A stretch of 35,345 nucleotides of DNA from Clostridium sp. (GCA_015058405.1 SVCL01000027.1:1-35345); one strand, 5' to 3'. Shown: positions 23,252 through 32,835, counted from the first letter of the stretch. Notes: generated from the letters alone by a model not told the origin. Numbers and translations: made by a program.

Positions 23252-26122
23252 ATGATAGTTAATAAACCAAAGAAGAAGGAGCCATCAAGATATAGAGTAT
23301 TTATAATACTTATGTCAGTTGTATTTACGGCTTTAATTATGAGACTTGTATATTTACAAATATATAAGCATGATGATTATAAAGAAAGAGCTGATACGAC
23401 TTCAACTAAATTTGTATCAGAAAAGGCTCCTAGAGGAATAATATATGATAAAAATGGAAATAAATTAGCCACTAATACACAGACATTTACATTAACATAT
23501 ACCACTACACAAGAGTCTAATAAGTACTTTTTTGATACTATAAAAAAAGTAAATAGTATTTTAGTAGAGTCAGGTAGTGGGTTTATAGATGAATTTATGT
23601 TAAAGATAAATGAAAATAATAAGCCATACTTTGAATATAGTAGTGTAGATCCTTCAGTTAGAAGAATACAGGAAGTAAGATTCAAACGTGATAGAGGATT
23701 TAACGAGGCTGTAGAAAAAGAATTGTTTAAGGGCGAAGTTGAGGACTTATCTGAAGAACAAACATCTATGGTTAATGATAAACTTATGCAAATAAGTGCT
23801 CAACAAGTATTTTATCAATTAGTTAAAGATTATAATTTAATTAATTTGATAGATTCAAATCCAAGTTCTGAAAAAGAAAAACAATATAAAGAGATGTCGG
23901 GAGAAGAACTTACAAATCTTCTTTTAGGGCAATATACATATTCAGAATTAAGGTTATATATGTTAGTTAAAGATACATTAAAAATGCAAAGTTTTAAGGG
24001 ATATAAAACTGTAACTTTAGCTAGTAATATAAAAAGAGATGATGCATTAATAATAATGCAAAGAGAAAGTGATTTACCTGGTATAGCTATAGTACGTGAA
24101 CCTACTAGAAAATATCCTTATGGAACTTTAGCTTCATCAGTATTAGGATATATATCTTCAATTGATAGTTCAAGTAAAGAAAAGTATGAACTTAGAGGGT
24201 ACGATGTTTCTAGTGATTTAATTGGAATATCTGGTATAGAAGTAGCTTTTGAAGAACAATTAAAAGGTGTAAAAGGCGGAACAACAGTAAAGGTAAATTC
24301 TTCAGGAAAAGTTGTTGAAAAATTATTTCAATTAGAATCTTACCCGGGAAATAATGTTCATCTAACAATAGACAAGAATATACAAAGTGCAGCGGAAAAT
24401 TCATTAATTGATACTATGGAAAATATAAGAACATCATATGATCCATATCCAGGAGCTAATAGAGGTGCTGCAGTTGTTGTGGAAGTTAAGACAGGAAGAA
24501 TACTAGCTAGTGTATCTTATCCTAATTATGATCCTAATATTTTTACTATTTCAAATGAAGAAAATACTTCAAAGATAGCTGAATATTTTAATCCGGATTT
24601 AGAGAAGTTTGGAACAGAACTTATTACTTCAAGAGGAATAAATAAAAGTTTAGATGAGTTATTCCCAGTTGTTAATGGTGTAAGAACAGATCCAAATGAT
24701 TTGTATCCAAGAGCGTTTTATAATTATGCAACTCAGGGATTAATTCCACCAGGATCTACATTTAAGCCTCTTACAGCGGTTGCAGGATTAGAATCTGGGG
24801 TAGTAAGTCCTGGGGAAACTATATATGATAATGGTATATTTAATACTCATCCAGAAACTTACGGTTCATCTTTTGGACCACAATGTTTAATATACACTAA
24901 TTATCATAGTACTCATGGTGCTATTGATGTTACTAAGGCTCTAGAAGTATCTTGTAACTATTATTTCTACGAAATTGCTTATAGATTATATAAGCAAGCA
25001 GGTTCAGATATAAAAGCTTTAGACTCTTTAGCAAAATATGCTTGGAAATTTGGTTTAGGTGTAAATCCTGAAAGTAAGCAAAATGTAAGTACAGGAATAG
25101 AAATAGAAGAAAACTTTGGGCAAGTATATAATTTCTATTCATTTAAAAATAAATCTATTTTATATGCTAAGTTTGAACTTAGAGATTATTTAGAATCTGG
25201 AGATTATATGGGTAGCAGAAGTTTTATACCTTTTGATTATTCAGATAATGAAGATGATACTGAAAAGTTAAGAGAAGCTAAAACTAGCCTTAAGGAAAAA
25301 ATAAACGATAGGTTTAGTGAAGTAGGTACAAATTCAACTTCTTCAAATATGGATACTTTTGCAAAGAGTTTACTAGAAGATATAAAGAGTATAATGAATA
25401 ATTCTGAAAAGTATAAGCAAAATGTTGCAAATTATGAGAGTAGTAAAAATACAACAGTTAACTTAGATGCTCAAGCTCAAGTTGTTGCAGAAGTAATAGC
25501 TAAATTTGTAGTAAATGATAAAGGTTCAGAAATTACTTCTCCAGCTCAAGAGGTATATTCATCTATAGGGCAAGGTATGAATACTTTTACTCCTATGCAG
25601 TTAGCTTCTTATGTATCTACACTTGCAAATGGAGGAACTAGATATAAGTTACATTATGTAGATAAGATAACAAATACAGATGGTGAAGTTATAGAAAAGT
25701 TTGATCCAGAAGTTCTAGATACAATAGAAATGAAAGATTCTACTATAGCTACAATTAGAGAAGGTATGTATAAAGCAAATAATGAAGAAGGTGGTACTGC
25801 AGCTAGAGTATTTGCTAATTTTCCTATTAAAACAGGAGGTAAAACAGGTACTGCAGATTTTAAAACTAATCAAACAGATGTTGCAAGAGCACCATATGCA
25901 ACATATGTCAGTTTTGCACCTTTAGATGATCCAGAGATAGCTTTTGTTGGTGTTATTTATGATGGAGGACATGGTTCTTCAACAGCACCAGTGGCAAAAG
26001 CAGTTTATGAAGCATATTTTAAAGATAAGTTAGAAGCTGAATATCCAAATTATACAGCTTCATCCGAATCATATCAAAAGTATGTAGTAGGCGTTCAAAA
26101 GGATAATAAAGATACAGAATAA
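23252..26122 (+). CDS. mrdA: Class B penicillin-binding protein 2 (first tandem copy)
   Basis: A 956-residue transpeptidase cross-linking peptidoglycan during elongation, with RodA. One N-terminal membrane helix (about 15-36), the PBP dimerisation domain beginning at APRGIIYDKNGN, and the transpeptidase motifs Ser502-x-x-Lys505 (STFK), Ser567-Cys-Asn569 and Lys864-Thr-Gly866. Much longer than the usual 600-700 residues: there are extra segments in the N-terminal domain (about 85-240) and a roughly 200-residue charged insertion between SxN and KTG (about 620-790). GGAGG precedes the ATG, which abuts the mreD stop. Followed by a terminator, so it ends the mre transcript. Confidence 0.93.
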   Translation: MIVNKPKKKEPSRYRVFIILMSVVFTALIMRLVYLQIYKHDDYKERADTTSTKFVSEKAPRGIIYDKNGNKLATNTQTFTLTYTTTQESNKYFFDTIKKVNSILVESGSGFIDEFMLKINENNKPYFEYSSVDPSVRRIQEVRFKRDRGFNEAVEKELFKGEVEDLSEEQTSMVNDKLMQISAQQVFYQLVKDYNLINLIDSNPSSEKEKQYKEMSGEELTNLLLGQYTYSELRLYMLVKDTLKMQSFKGYKTVTLASNIKRDDALIIMQRESDLPGIAIVREPTRKYPYGTLASSVLGYISSIDSSSKEKYELRGYDVSSDLIGISGIEVAFEEQLKGVKGGTTVKVNSSGKVVEKLFQLESYPGNNVHLTIDKNIQSAAENSLIDTMENIRTSYDPYPGANRGAAVVVEVKTGRILASVSYPNYDPNIFTISNEENTSKIAEYFNPDLEKFGTELITSRGINKSLDELFPVVNGVRTDPNDLYPRAFYNYATQGLIPPGSTFKPLTAVAGLESGVVSPGETIYDNGIFNTHPETYGSSFGPQCLIYTNYHSTHGAIDVTKALEVSCNYYFYEIAYRLYKQAGSDIKALDSLAKYAWKFGLGVNPESKQNVSTGIEIEENFGQVYNFYSFKNKSILYAKFELRDYLESGDYMGSRSFIPFDYSDNEDDTEKLREAKTSLKEKINDRFSEVGTNSTSSNMDTFAKSLLEDIKSIMNNSEKYKQNVANYESSKNTTVNLDAQAQVVAEVIAKFVVNDKGSEITSPAQEVYSSIGQGMNTFTPMQLASYVSTLANGGTRYKLHYVDKITNTDGEVIEKFDPEVLDTIEMKDSTIATIREGMYKANNEEGGTAARVFANFPIKTGGKTGTADFKTNQTDVARAPYATYVSFAPLDDPEIAFVGVIYDGGHGSSTAPVAKAVYEAYFKDKLEAEYPNYTASSESYQKYVVGVQKDNKDTE

Positions 26123-26133
26123 ATTTGTAAAAG

Positions 26134-26171
26134 AAGATATATCAAGTATATACTTTTGATATATCTTTTTT
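26134..26171 (+). terminator. Intrinsic terminator after the first PBP2 gene
   Basis: A 12-bp perfect stem AAGATATATCAA / TTGATATATCTT with a 10-base loop, then T to 26171. Confidence 0.85.
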
Positions 26172-26394
26172 ACGTTTAGGAAAATAAGAATTAAGATACA
26201 TTTAATTAATAGAAGCATGGTGAATCCACTTTTTTATTCACAAATAATTATATATCTATATAGATACATTGTGGAAAACTTAGATTAAGTGTGGTGGAAA
26301 TGTTACTTATTATTGAGAATTTTTCTATACAAAAAAATAAAAGTGTACAATTTTATTACTTTTAAGTGTAAATATTTCTTGGTGGTAATAAAAA
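26172..26394. other. Intergenic region between the two PBP2 genes
   Basis: No gene is seen in the 327 bases between the PBP2 genes. Apart from the flanking terminator and promoter the gap holds a weak 6-bp inverted repeat GTGAAT/ATTCAC (26220-26241), a DnaA-box-like TTATTCACA (26234-26242), a perfect 12-bp palindrome ATCTATATAGAT (26254-26265) and TGTGGAAAA (26270-26278), the complement of a relaxed DnaA box. None is proven functional. Confidence 0.5.
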
Positions 26395-26403
26395 TGGTAT
26401 AAT
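26395..26403 (+). promoter_or_regulatory. Extended -10 promoter for the second PBP2 gene
   Basis: TG-G-TATAAT with a perfect -10 hexamer (26398-26403), 46 bases before the start codon. The -35 region is poor. Confidence 0.5.
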
Positions 26404-26449
26404 TACTAATAAAAGAAAAAGGAAAATTTAGAAGCAGGTGAAGATTTTA

Positions 26450-29329
26450 ATGATAGTAAATAGGCCAAAAAGGAAAAAGCGATCATCTAGATATAAAGTA
26501 TTTTTTATATTAATGGGAATCATATTTGGAGTCATTACTATGAAATTGGTATATCTTCAAATATACAAACATGATGATTATCAAGAAAAGGCAGATATAA
26601 GTGCAACTAAGTTTGTATCAGAGAAAGCACCAAGAGGAATTATTTATGATCAAAATGGTAATATATTAGCTACTAATAAACAAACTTATGTTATGAATTA
26701 CACAACAACAAATGAAGCTAATAAAACCTTCTATTCAACTATGGATTTAGTTTTTAAGCTACTTAAAGAAAATAATGCAGAATTTCAAGATGATTTAATG
26801 CTTAAATTAAATGAAAAGAACGAATGGTATTTTCAATTCAAATCTACAAGTGAAAAAGGTAAACAAGCTGAAGAAATTAGATTTAAAAGGGATAGAGGAC
26901 TAAATGAAGGAATAGAAAATGAATTATTTAGTGAAGATGAAAGAGAAGATTTAAAAGATGATCAAATAAGTGAGGTTAACAAGAAACTTTTGGAAATAAC
27001 CCCCGAAGAAACTTTTTATGAATTGGTAAAGACTTATGATCTTATAGAACTTATAGATCCTAATTATAAAGATGATGCAGCCAAAACTAAAAAATATAAA
27101 AATATGGATGGAAAAGAGATTGCTAAGCTATTGCTTGAAAAGTATTCATGTGAAAAACTTAGAAGTTATATATTAGTTAAGGATGCTTTGAAAATGCAAA
27201 GTTTTAAGGGATATAAATCAGTAGAACTTGCTAAAGGAATAAAAGATGAAACAGCTTTTATACTAATGCAAAAACTTAATGATCTACCAGGTATTGATAT
27301 AGTAACAGAACCAGTAAGAGAATATCCTTATAAGACATTAGCATCTTCAGTACTTGGATATATATCTTCAATAGATACAGAAAATAAAGATAAATATGAA
27401 TTAAAGGGGTATGATGCTTCTACAGATTTAGTTGGTAAAGCAGGTATAGAAGCAGCTTTTGAAGATCAACTTAAAGGGGTAAAGGGTGGAACTACAGTTA
27501 AAGTGAATTCTAAAGGAAGAACTACAAGTGAAATGTTTAAATTAGAATCTTACCCAGGAAATAGCGTGAATTTAACTATAGATAAAAACATTCAGTATGC
27601 TGCTGAAAAGTCTTTTGATGATGTTTTAGCTGGACTAAGAGCAGGTGGTGAATATAAAGGAGCTAACAGAGGTGCTGTTGTAGCAGTAGAAGTAAATACA
27701 GGTAGAATACTAGCATCTGTATCTTATCCAGGATATGATCCAAATGATTTTGTCACTGGTGATGTGGCTGATGATAAGTACAAATTATATTTTGATCCTG
27801 ACTATGAAGGGTTTGGAAAGGGAGTTATACAAACATTTGGTTTGCAAAAGACAGTTAATGATCTTTTTCCATTAGAAGATGGAGTAAGAGGAGATAAATA
27901 CGATTTATATCCAAAGCCATTCTATAATTATGCAACTCAAGGGTTAGCAGCTCCAGGATCAACATTTAAACCTATGACAGCTATTGCAGGTCTTGAAGAA
28001 GGGGTTATAAAGCCTAATGATAAAATAAATGCTACAGGAATTTATAATATACATCCTGAGATATACGGAAATACTTTTGCACCAAAATGTTTGGCTTATC
28101 CTAGGGGTGGTCATGGTGCTATAGATTTATCAGAGGCTCTGGCAAAATCTTGTAACTTTTATTTTTATGATGTTGCATATAGATTATTTATGAATGCAGG
28201 TGGATTTACCAATAGAATAGATGCATTAAATTCTTTAGCAAAATATGCATGGAAGTTTGGACTAGGAGTAGATCCATCAAGTACCCAAAGAGCCAGTACA
28301 GGAATAGAGTTGCCAGAAAATTATGGAACAGTTTATAACTTTGAATCTTATAAAAATAATGTTAAGTCATTAGCTAAGTTTAATCTTAGAGATATTGTTG
28401 AATCAGGAAATTATAATAATTCACGTTATTTTGTCCCTTTTGATTTTTCAACAAGTGATGATGATAATGATGAATTAAAAGACACAAAGGCAAGTTTGAA
28501 GAAAAAAATTACAGATACAATTGAAAAGGTTGGAACAGACGAAGAAGTATCAAATGTAGATACTCTTAGTAAATATATACTAGATGATGTGAAAAAGATA
28601 ATGGATTTATCGCCTAAGTATAAAGAAAATGTTGAACAATATGAGGAATCAGGAAAAGGTTCAGTAAATATAGATACTCAAGCAAAAACAGTAGCCCAAG
28701 TAATATCAACGTTTGTTATTCAAGATACATCAATTAAGTCTCCAGCTCAAGAGGTATATGCAGCAATTGGACAAGGTGTAAATAGATTTACGCCTATGCA
28801 GCTTGCACAATATGTGTCTACTATAGCTAATGGAGGAACAAAATATTCATTACATTATGTAGATAAAATAACTGATAGTGATGGAAATGTAGTACAAGAG
28901 TTTAAACCAGAAGCTTTGGATAAGGTTGATATTAAGCCTGAAAATTTAAAAGCTGTTATAGATGGAATGAAGAGAGTTAATGAGGATGAAGAATCTGGTA
29001 CAGCAGCTGCAACATTTGCTAGGTTTCCAATACAAACTGCTGGTAAAACAGGTACAGCAGACTGTAGAGAAGATCAAAATGATGTGGGTAGAGCACCTTA
29101 TGCAACATATGTAAGTTTTGCACCAGCAGATGATCCTAAAATAGCTGTTGTAGCAGTAGCTTATGATGGTGGACATGGTGGTAATATAGCAGGTGTAGCT
29201 AAGGCCGTTTATGAAGCGTATTTTAAAGAGGAACTTATGAGAGATCATCCAGAGTATACAAAAAGCTCTGAAAGTTTTAAAAAATATGTATTAGAAGGAT
29301 TGCCTGATAAAAAGGAAGGTAACAAATAG
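26450..29329 (+). CDS. Class B penicillin-binding protein 2 (second tandem copy)
   Basis: A 959-residue paralogue of the preceding gene, alike from end to end: the same start (MIVNRPKRKK against MIVNKPKKKE), membrane helix, KAPRGIIYDQNGN, Ser504-x-x-Lys507, Ser567-Cys-Asn569 and Lys866-Thr-Gly868. The N-terminal and late insertions are shared but more diverged. All catalytic motifs are intact, so it should be active. A GTG at 26438 lies inside the AGGTGA ribosome binding site; the ATG at 26450 matches copy one. It has its own promoter and terminator, so it can be regulated apart from mreBCD. A stage-specific (for example sporulation) role is possible but not shown. Confidence 0.92.
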   Translation: MIVNRPKRKKRSSRYKVFFILMGIIFGVITMKLVYLQIYKHDDYQEKADISATKFVSEKAPRGIIYDQNGNILATNKQTYVMNYTTTNEANKTFYSTMDLVFKLLKENNAEFQDDLMLKLNEKNEWYFQFKSTSEKGKQAEEIRFKRDRGLNEGIENELFSEDEREDLKDDQISEVNKKLLEITPEETFYELVKTYDLIELIDPNYKDDAAKTKKYKNMDGKEIAKLLLEKYSCEKLRSYILVKDALKMQSFKGYKSVELAKGIKDETAFILMQKLNDLPGIDIVTEPVREYPYKTLASSVLGYISSIDTENKDKYELKGYDASTDLVGKAGIEAAFEDQLKGVKGGTTVKVNSKGRTTSEMFKLESYPGNSVNLTIDKNIQYAAEKSFDDVLAGLRAGGEYKGANRGAVVAVEVNTGRILASVSYPGYDPNDFVTGDVADDKYKLYFDPDYEGFGKGVIQTFGLQKTVNDLFPLEDGVRGDKYDLYPKPFYNYATQGLAAPGSTFKPMTAIAGLEEGVIKPNDKINATGIYNIHPEIYGNTFAPKCLAYPRGGHGAIDLSEALAKSCNFYFYDVAYRLFMNAGGFTNRIDALNSLAKYAWKFGLGVDPSSTQRASTGIELPENYGTVYNFESYKNNVKSLAKFNLRDIVESGNYNNSRYFVPFDFSTSDDDNDELKDTKASLKKKITDTIEKVGTDEEVSNVDTLSKYILDDVKKIMDLSPKYKENVEQYEESGKGSVNIDTQAKTVAQVISTFVIQDTSIKSPAQEVYAAIGQGVNRFTPMQLAQYVSTIANGGTKYSLHYVDKITDSDGNVVQEFKPEALDKVDIKPENLKAVIDGMKRVNEDEESGTAAATFARFPIQTAGKTGTADCREDQNDVGRAPYATYVSFAPADDPKIAVVAVAYDGGHGGNIAGVAKAVYEAYFKEELMRDHPEYTKSSESFKKYVLEGLPDKKEGNK

Positions 29330-29380
29330 AGGATATTTTTATAAAAAATTAATAAAATATAATAAAATAGATTAAATATG

Positions 29381-29411
29381 AAAAAGAGTATCGAATTGGG
29401 ATACTCTTTTT
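29381..29411 (+). terminator. Intrinsic terminator after the second PBP2 gene
   Basis: A 12-bp stem AAAAAGAGTATC / GATACTCTTTTT with a 7-base loop, ending in a T-run. Confidence 0.87.
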
Positions 29412-29421
29412 ATTTCAATAA

Positions 29422-29430
29422 TGTTATAAT
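29422..29430 (+). promoter_or_regulatory. Extended -10 promoter for minCDE
   Basis: TG-T-TATAAT with a perfect -10 hexamer (29425-29430), directly after the preceding terminator and 82 bases before minC. The -35 is weak. Confidence 0.45.
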
Positions 29431-29512
29431 TATTAAAGTGAAAAACATAAATTACAAAAAATAAGTCTATAAGTAAAATAGCATTAAACATAATATTGGT
29501 GGAGGGTAACCA

Positions 29513-30166
29513 ATGGAGAATAATGGAGTAATTGTAAAAGGCAATAAAAATGGCTTAAATGCAATAGTTGATGTTGATAGGTTTGAAAGCTTTGATAAGA
29601 TGTTAGCCTTACTTACAGAAAAGCTATCAAAAGGTAGAAAGTTTTATAAAAATTCAACATTATACATAACTATAAATATATCATCAATAAATGAAAAAGA
29701 TATGGTAAAATTAAAGGAAGTAGTATTAGAACAAATAGGTGTAAAAGAAATTATTATTGAAGATATAGTACCAAGTGAAAAGGATAATGTAAAAGACCCT
29801 AAGATATTTAGTGGTATTTACGAAGGAAATACCAAGTTTTTAAGAAAAACTGTAAGAGGAGGCCAGTGTATTAGATTTCCAGGTAACATAGTTATAATTG
29901 GGGATGTGAACAGTGGAGCAGAAGTGTATGCAGCAGGTAACATAATAGTACTAGGCAGCATAAGAGGCAATGTTTTTGCAGGTAATAATGGAAATAATAA
30001 AGCTATAATAGCAGCTTTTTCGCTAAAACCGGAAATTTTAAAAATAGGAAATATAATAACTATTTCTCCGGATGATTACCAGGAACCTAAATATCCAGAA
30101 GTAGCAAAGGTGAAGGATGGGGCTATTATCGTAGAACCTTATTTAACTAATAAATATATATATTAA
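29513..30166 (+). CDS. minC: Septum-site-determining protein MinC
   Basis: A 217-residue inhibitor of FtsZ assembly. The N-terminal domain (about 1-100) is the FtsZ-acting part. The C-terminal beta-helix (about 108-205) shows the MinC signature VRGGQCIRFPGNIVIIGDVN and GAEVYAAGNIIVLGSIRGN, used for dimerisation and MinD binding. GGTGGAGGG precedes the ATG. First gene of the minC-minD-minE operon. Confidence 0.95.
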   Translation: MENNGVIVKGNKNGLNAIVDVDRFESFDKMLALLTEKLSKGRKFYKNSTLYITINISSINEKDMVKLKEVVLEQIGVKEIIIEDIVPSEKDNVKDPKIFSGIYEGNTKFLRKTVRGGQCIRFPGNIVIIGDVNSGAEVYAAGNIIVLGSIRGNVFAGNNGNNKAIIAAFSLKPEILKIGNIITISPDDYQEPKYPEVAKVKDGAIIVEPYLTNKYIY

Positions 30167-30186
30167 TTTATGGAGGGAATAATAAA

Positions 30187-30987
30187 ATGGGAGTATCAGT
30201 AGTAATTACATCAGGTAAAGGTGGAGTAGGTAAAACTACAACTACAGCAAATATAGGAACGGCTTTAGCAGCTTTAGGAAAAAGGGTAGTTGTTGTTGAC
30301 GGGGATACAGGATTAAGAAATTTAGATGTATTGATGGGATTAGAAAATAGAATTGTATATACTTTAATAGATGCATTAGAAGGAAGATGTAGATTAAAGC
30401 AAGCATTAATTAAAGACAAGAGATTTTCTAATAATTTATGTTTACTTCCAACAGCTCAAACAAAGGATAAAAATGATATAAGTCCTGAGGAGATGTTAAA
30501 GCTTGTGAATGAATTAAAGGAAGACTTTGATTATGTATTAATAGATTCACCAGCAGGGATAGAACAAGGATTTGAAAATGCTGTTATAGGAGCAGATAGA
30601 GCTATCGTTGTTGTTAATCCAGAAATAACATCAGTAAGAGATGCAGATAGAGTAATAGGAAAACTTGATGCTAAAGGATTAGATGATCATCAAGTTGTAG
30701 TTAATAGATTAAATTATGATATGGCTAAAAGAGGAGATATGCTTGATGTATCTGATATAATAGAAACATTATCAGTTAAATTATTAGGTGTAGTTCCAGA
30801 TGATAAAAATATAACTGTATCTACTAATAAAGGAGAACCAATAGTGCTTGAGGACGGTGCTAGAGCAGGTCAAGCGTTTAAGAATATAGCAAAGAGAATA
30901 ACTGGAGAAGACGTACCTCTAATGGAATTAGGCACAGAGTCAACAGGATTCTTAGGTTCATTAAAAAGACTATTTGGGCATAAATAG
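30187..30987 (+). CDS. minD: Septum-site-determining ATPase MinD
   Basis: A 266-residue ParA/MinD ATPase that recruits MinC to the membrane. Deviant Walker A SGKGGVGKTTTTANIG (about residues 9-24) with both lysines, VVDGDTGLRNLDVLMG, and the LIDSPAGIEQG switch. The C-terminus GFLGSLKRLFGHK is the amphipathic membrane-targeting helix. GGAGGG precedes the ATG, 20 bases from minC. Confidence 0.97.
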   Translation: MGVSVVITSGKGGVGKTTTTANIGTALAALGKRVVVVDGDTGLRNLDVLMGLENRIVYTLIDALEGRCRLKQALIKDKRFSNNLCLLPTAQTKDKNDISPEEMLKLVNELKEDFDYVLIDSPAGIEQGFENAVIGADRAIVVVNPEITSVRDADRVIGKLDAKGLDDHQVVVNRLNYDMAKRGDMLDVSDIIETLSVKLLGVVPDDKNITVSTNKGEPIVLEDGARAGQAFKNIAKRITGEDVPLMELGTESTGFLGSLKRLFGHK

Positions 30988-31001
30988 GAGGTATAGTTAG
31001 A

Positions 31002-31271
31002 ATGGGGATTTTCGGAGGATTAGGAAATAAGCAAAAACCTAAAGATGTAGCTAAAGATAGATTAAGATTAATCTTAATACACGATAGAGGAGAAATTCCG
31101 TCAGAAACTTTAGATACTATGAGAAAAGAGATTTTAGAAGTAATTTCGAAATATATAGAAATTCAAGCAGATGATGTTGAAATAGCAGTAACTAAAAGTG
31201 ATGATGTAGCAGGAGATGTAGGATCATCTATAGTAGCTAATATTCCTATTAAAGGAGTTAGAGGAAGATAA
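31002..31271 (+). CDS. minE: Cell division topological specificity factor MinE
   Basis: An 89-residue protein that stimulates MinD ATPase and gives the Min system its spatial oscillation. The N-terminal membrane/MinD-binding part reads DRLRLILIHDRGEIPSE (about 19-35); the C-terminal topological domain contains EILEVISKYIEIQADDVEIA. AGGAGG precedes the ATG. MinE presence means an oscillating Min system, unlike Bacillus, which uses DivIVA/MinJ. Confidence 0.95.
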   Translation: MGIFGGLGNKQKPKDVAKDRLRLILIHDRGEIPSETLDTMRKEILEVISKYIEIQADDVEIAVTKSDDVAGDVGSSIVANIPIKGVRGR

Positions 31272-31310
31272 AAAATAGATGAGTTAAATTTATAATTCTA
31301 TAGTAAAAAG

Positions 31311-31354
31311 ATAAGATAATTAGTCTATACAGAGCTAAGTATCTTATTTTTTTT
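31311..31354 (+). terminator. Intrinsic terminator after minE
   Basis: A 13-bp stem (31311-31323 with 31335-31347, one mismatch), 11-base loop, T-run to 31354. Confidence 0.82.
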
Positions 31355-31558
31355 ATATCATAAAATTTTTAATTATATAGAATTCCTTTTGAAACATTCA
31401 GACCTTTATTTACTGAAATATATAATTAGTGTTAGGGAGAAATACAAATAAAATATTAAAAAAATATTATTTTTTTGTATATTGTCGTTTTAATATAGAG
31501 AAAAAAATTATTATAATATATAATTAGTATGTTATTTGTATAGTACGGAGGTGCAAAA

Positions 31559-32722
31559 TTGAATAGAGATAGAAACTTTTTAAGTAGATATAAACTAGAT
31601 TTTAGATTAATAAGAGACATAGATAAACCTCTATTAGCCTCATTAATATGTTTGATTATGTACGGAATATTAAATATATACTTAGCTACTAAAGGTGGAG
31701 TCAATGGACTTAGTCCATTTTACTTTGCAAAAAAGCAGGCAATATGGTTTGGTATTTCCATGGTGGCTTTATACTTTTTAGTAACAATAGATTATAGATC
31801 CTTATATAGATATATTCCTATAATATATTGGGGGTCAGTAATTCTTCTTATTTTGGTATGGATACCTGGAATAGGAATAAAGGTAAATGGTGCTCGTGGA
31901 TGGATTAACCTTGGAGTTATGAAATTACAACCAGCGGAATTTGCTAAGTTTGCTATAATCCTTATGTTATCTAAGATAATAGATGAAATGGATTATGAAA
32001 TTAATACAATAAAGAACTTGTTTAAAATAGCTATATACTGTTTAATTCCAGTTTCATTAATAGTTATACAACCTGATATGGGAATGAGTATGGTATGCTT
32101 TTTTATAGTGCTTGGTATGCTTTTTATAGCAGGACTAGATAAGAGAATAATAAATGGTGGGTTTATGGCTCTATTTTTAGCGGTAATAATTTTATGGAAT
32201 TCAGGGCTTATATTACCACACCAAAAATCAAGAATAATATCATTTATGAGTACTGATTCTGATGAATCAGATTCAGGATATCAATTAGGGCAAGCTTTAA
32301 TAGGAATTGGTTCTGGAGGTTTTACAGGTTCAAAGCCTAGTATATCTTCAAGTGTAGCTCCTGGTTATACTGGAACTCACGTTCCAGAAATACAAACAGA
32401 CTTTATATTTTCAGCAATAGCAGAACAATGGGGATTTTTAGGAGCGTTATTTTTACTATTCTTATATGGAGTATTAATTAGTAGAATGATAGCTATAGCA
32501 CGAAGTGCAAAGGATAAGTTTGCATCATTAATATGTGTAGGAATGGTATCTTATTTCTTATTTGCCATTACTCAAAATATTGGAATGAACATAGGATTAT
32601 TACCTATTACAGGTATTACATTACCTTTAATAAGTTATGGTGGAAGTTCGCTTCTTACTATAACAATGGCAGTAGCTATAGTTTTAAATATTGGTATGAG
32701 AAAGAAAAAGATTCATTTTTAA
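31559..32722 (+). CDS. rodA: RodA/FtsW/SpoVE-family peptidoglycan glycosyltransferase
   Basis: A 387-residue polytopic (about ten helices) SEDS glycosyltransferase that polymerises lipid II with PBP2 as partner. Family motifs: GIKVNGARGWINLGVMKLQPAEFAK in the first half (the conserved W-x-x-L and PAE-F), the loop GYTGTHVPEIQTDFIFSAIA, and the C-terminal LPLISYGGSSLL. The start codon is TTG, supported by a perfect GGAGGTG six bases upstream. Neighbouring mre, PBP2 and min genes favour RodA over FtsW or SpoVE, but the families are close. Followed by a long hairpin. Confidence 0.9.
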   Translation: MNRDRNFLSRYKLDFRLIRDIDKPLLASLICLIMYGILNIYLATKGGVNGLSPFYFAKKQAIWFGISMVALYFLVTIDYRSLYRYIPIIYWGSVILLILVWIPGIGIKVNGARGWINLGVMKLQPAEFAKFAIILMLSKIIDEMDYEINTIKNLFKIAIYCLIPVSLIVIQPDMGMSMVCFFIVLGMLFIAGLDKRIINGGFMALFLAVIILWNSGLILPHQKSRIISFMSTDSDESDSGYQLGQALIGIGSGGFTGSKPSISSSVAPGYTGTHVPEIQTDFIFSAIAEQWGFLGALFLLFLYGVLISRMIAIARSAKDKFASLICVGMVSYFLFAITQNIGMNIGLLPITGITLPLISYGGSSLLTITMAVAIVLNIGMRKKKIHF

Positions 32723-32731
32723 GTTGATACA

Positions 32732-32782
32732 AAAAGGAGATGTATATGAATGTTTGATAGCATTCAATATACATCTCCTTTT
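32732..32782 (+). terminator. Long hairpin after rodA, probable terminator
   Basis: A 21-bp stem (32732-32752 with 32761-32782, one bulged base) around an 8-base loop. It ends in only four T, so termination efficiency is uncertain. The left arm carries AAAGGAGATG and an ATG, so it also resembles a translation start. Confidence 0.65.
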
Positions 32783-32835
32783 ATAGAATATAGTAAGTCA
32801 AAATACGAAGTTATTATGTTTAGCTTGGGGGGAAT

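Noticed and set aside
28946..29248. Cys/Thr-rich minus-strand frame in the second PBP2
   Set aside because: Antisense to the KTG-containing region of an intact gene; odd composition and no start signal.
32533..32727. Open frame of 64 codons overlapping the end of rodA
   Set aside because: Out-of-frame shadow of the conserved RodA C-terminus, without a ribosome binding site.
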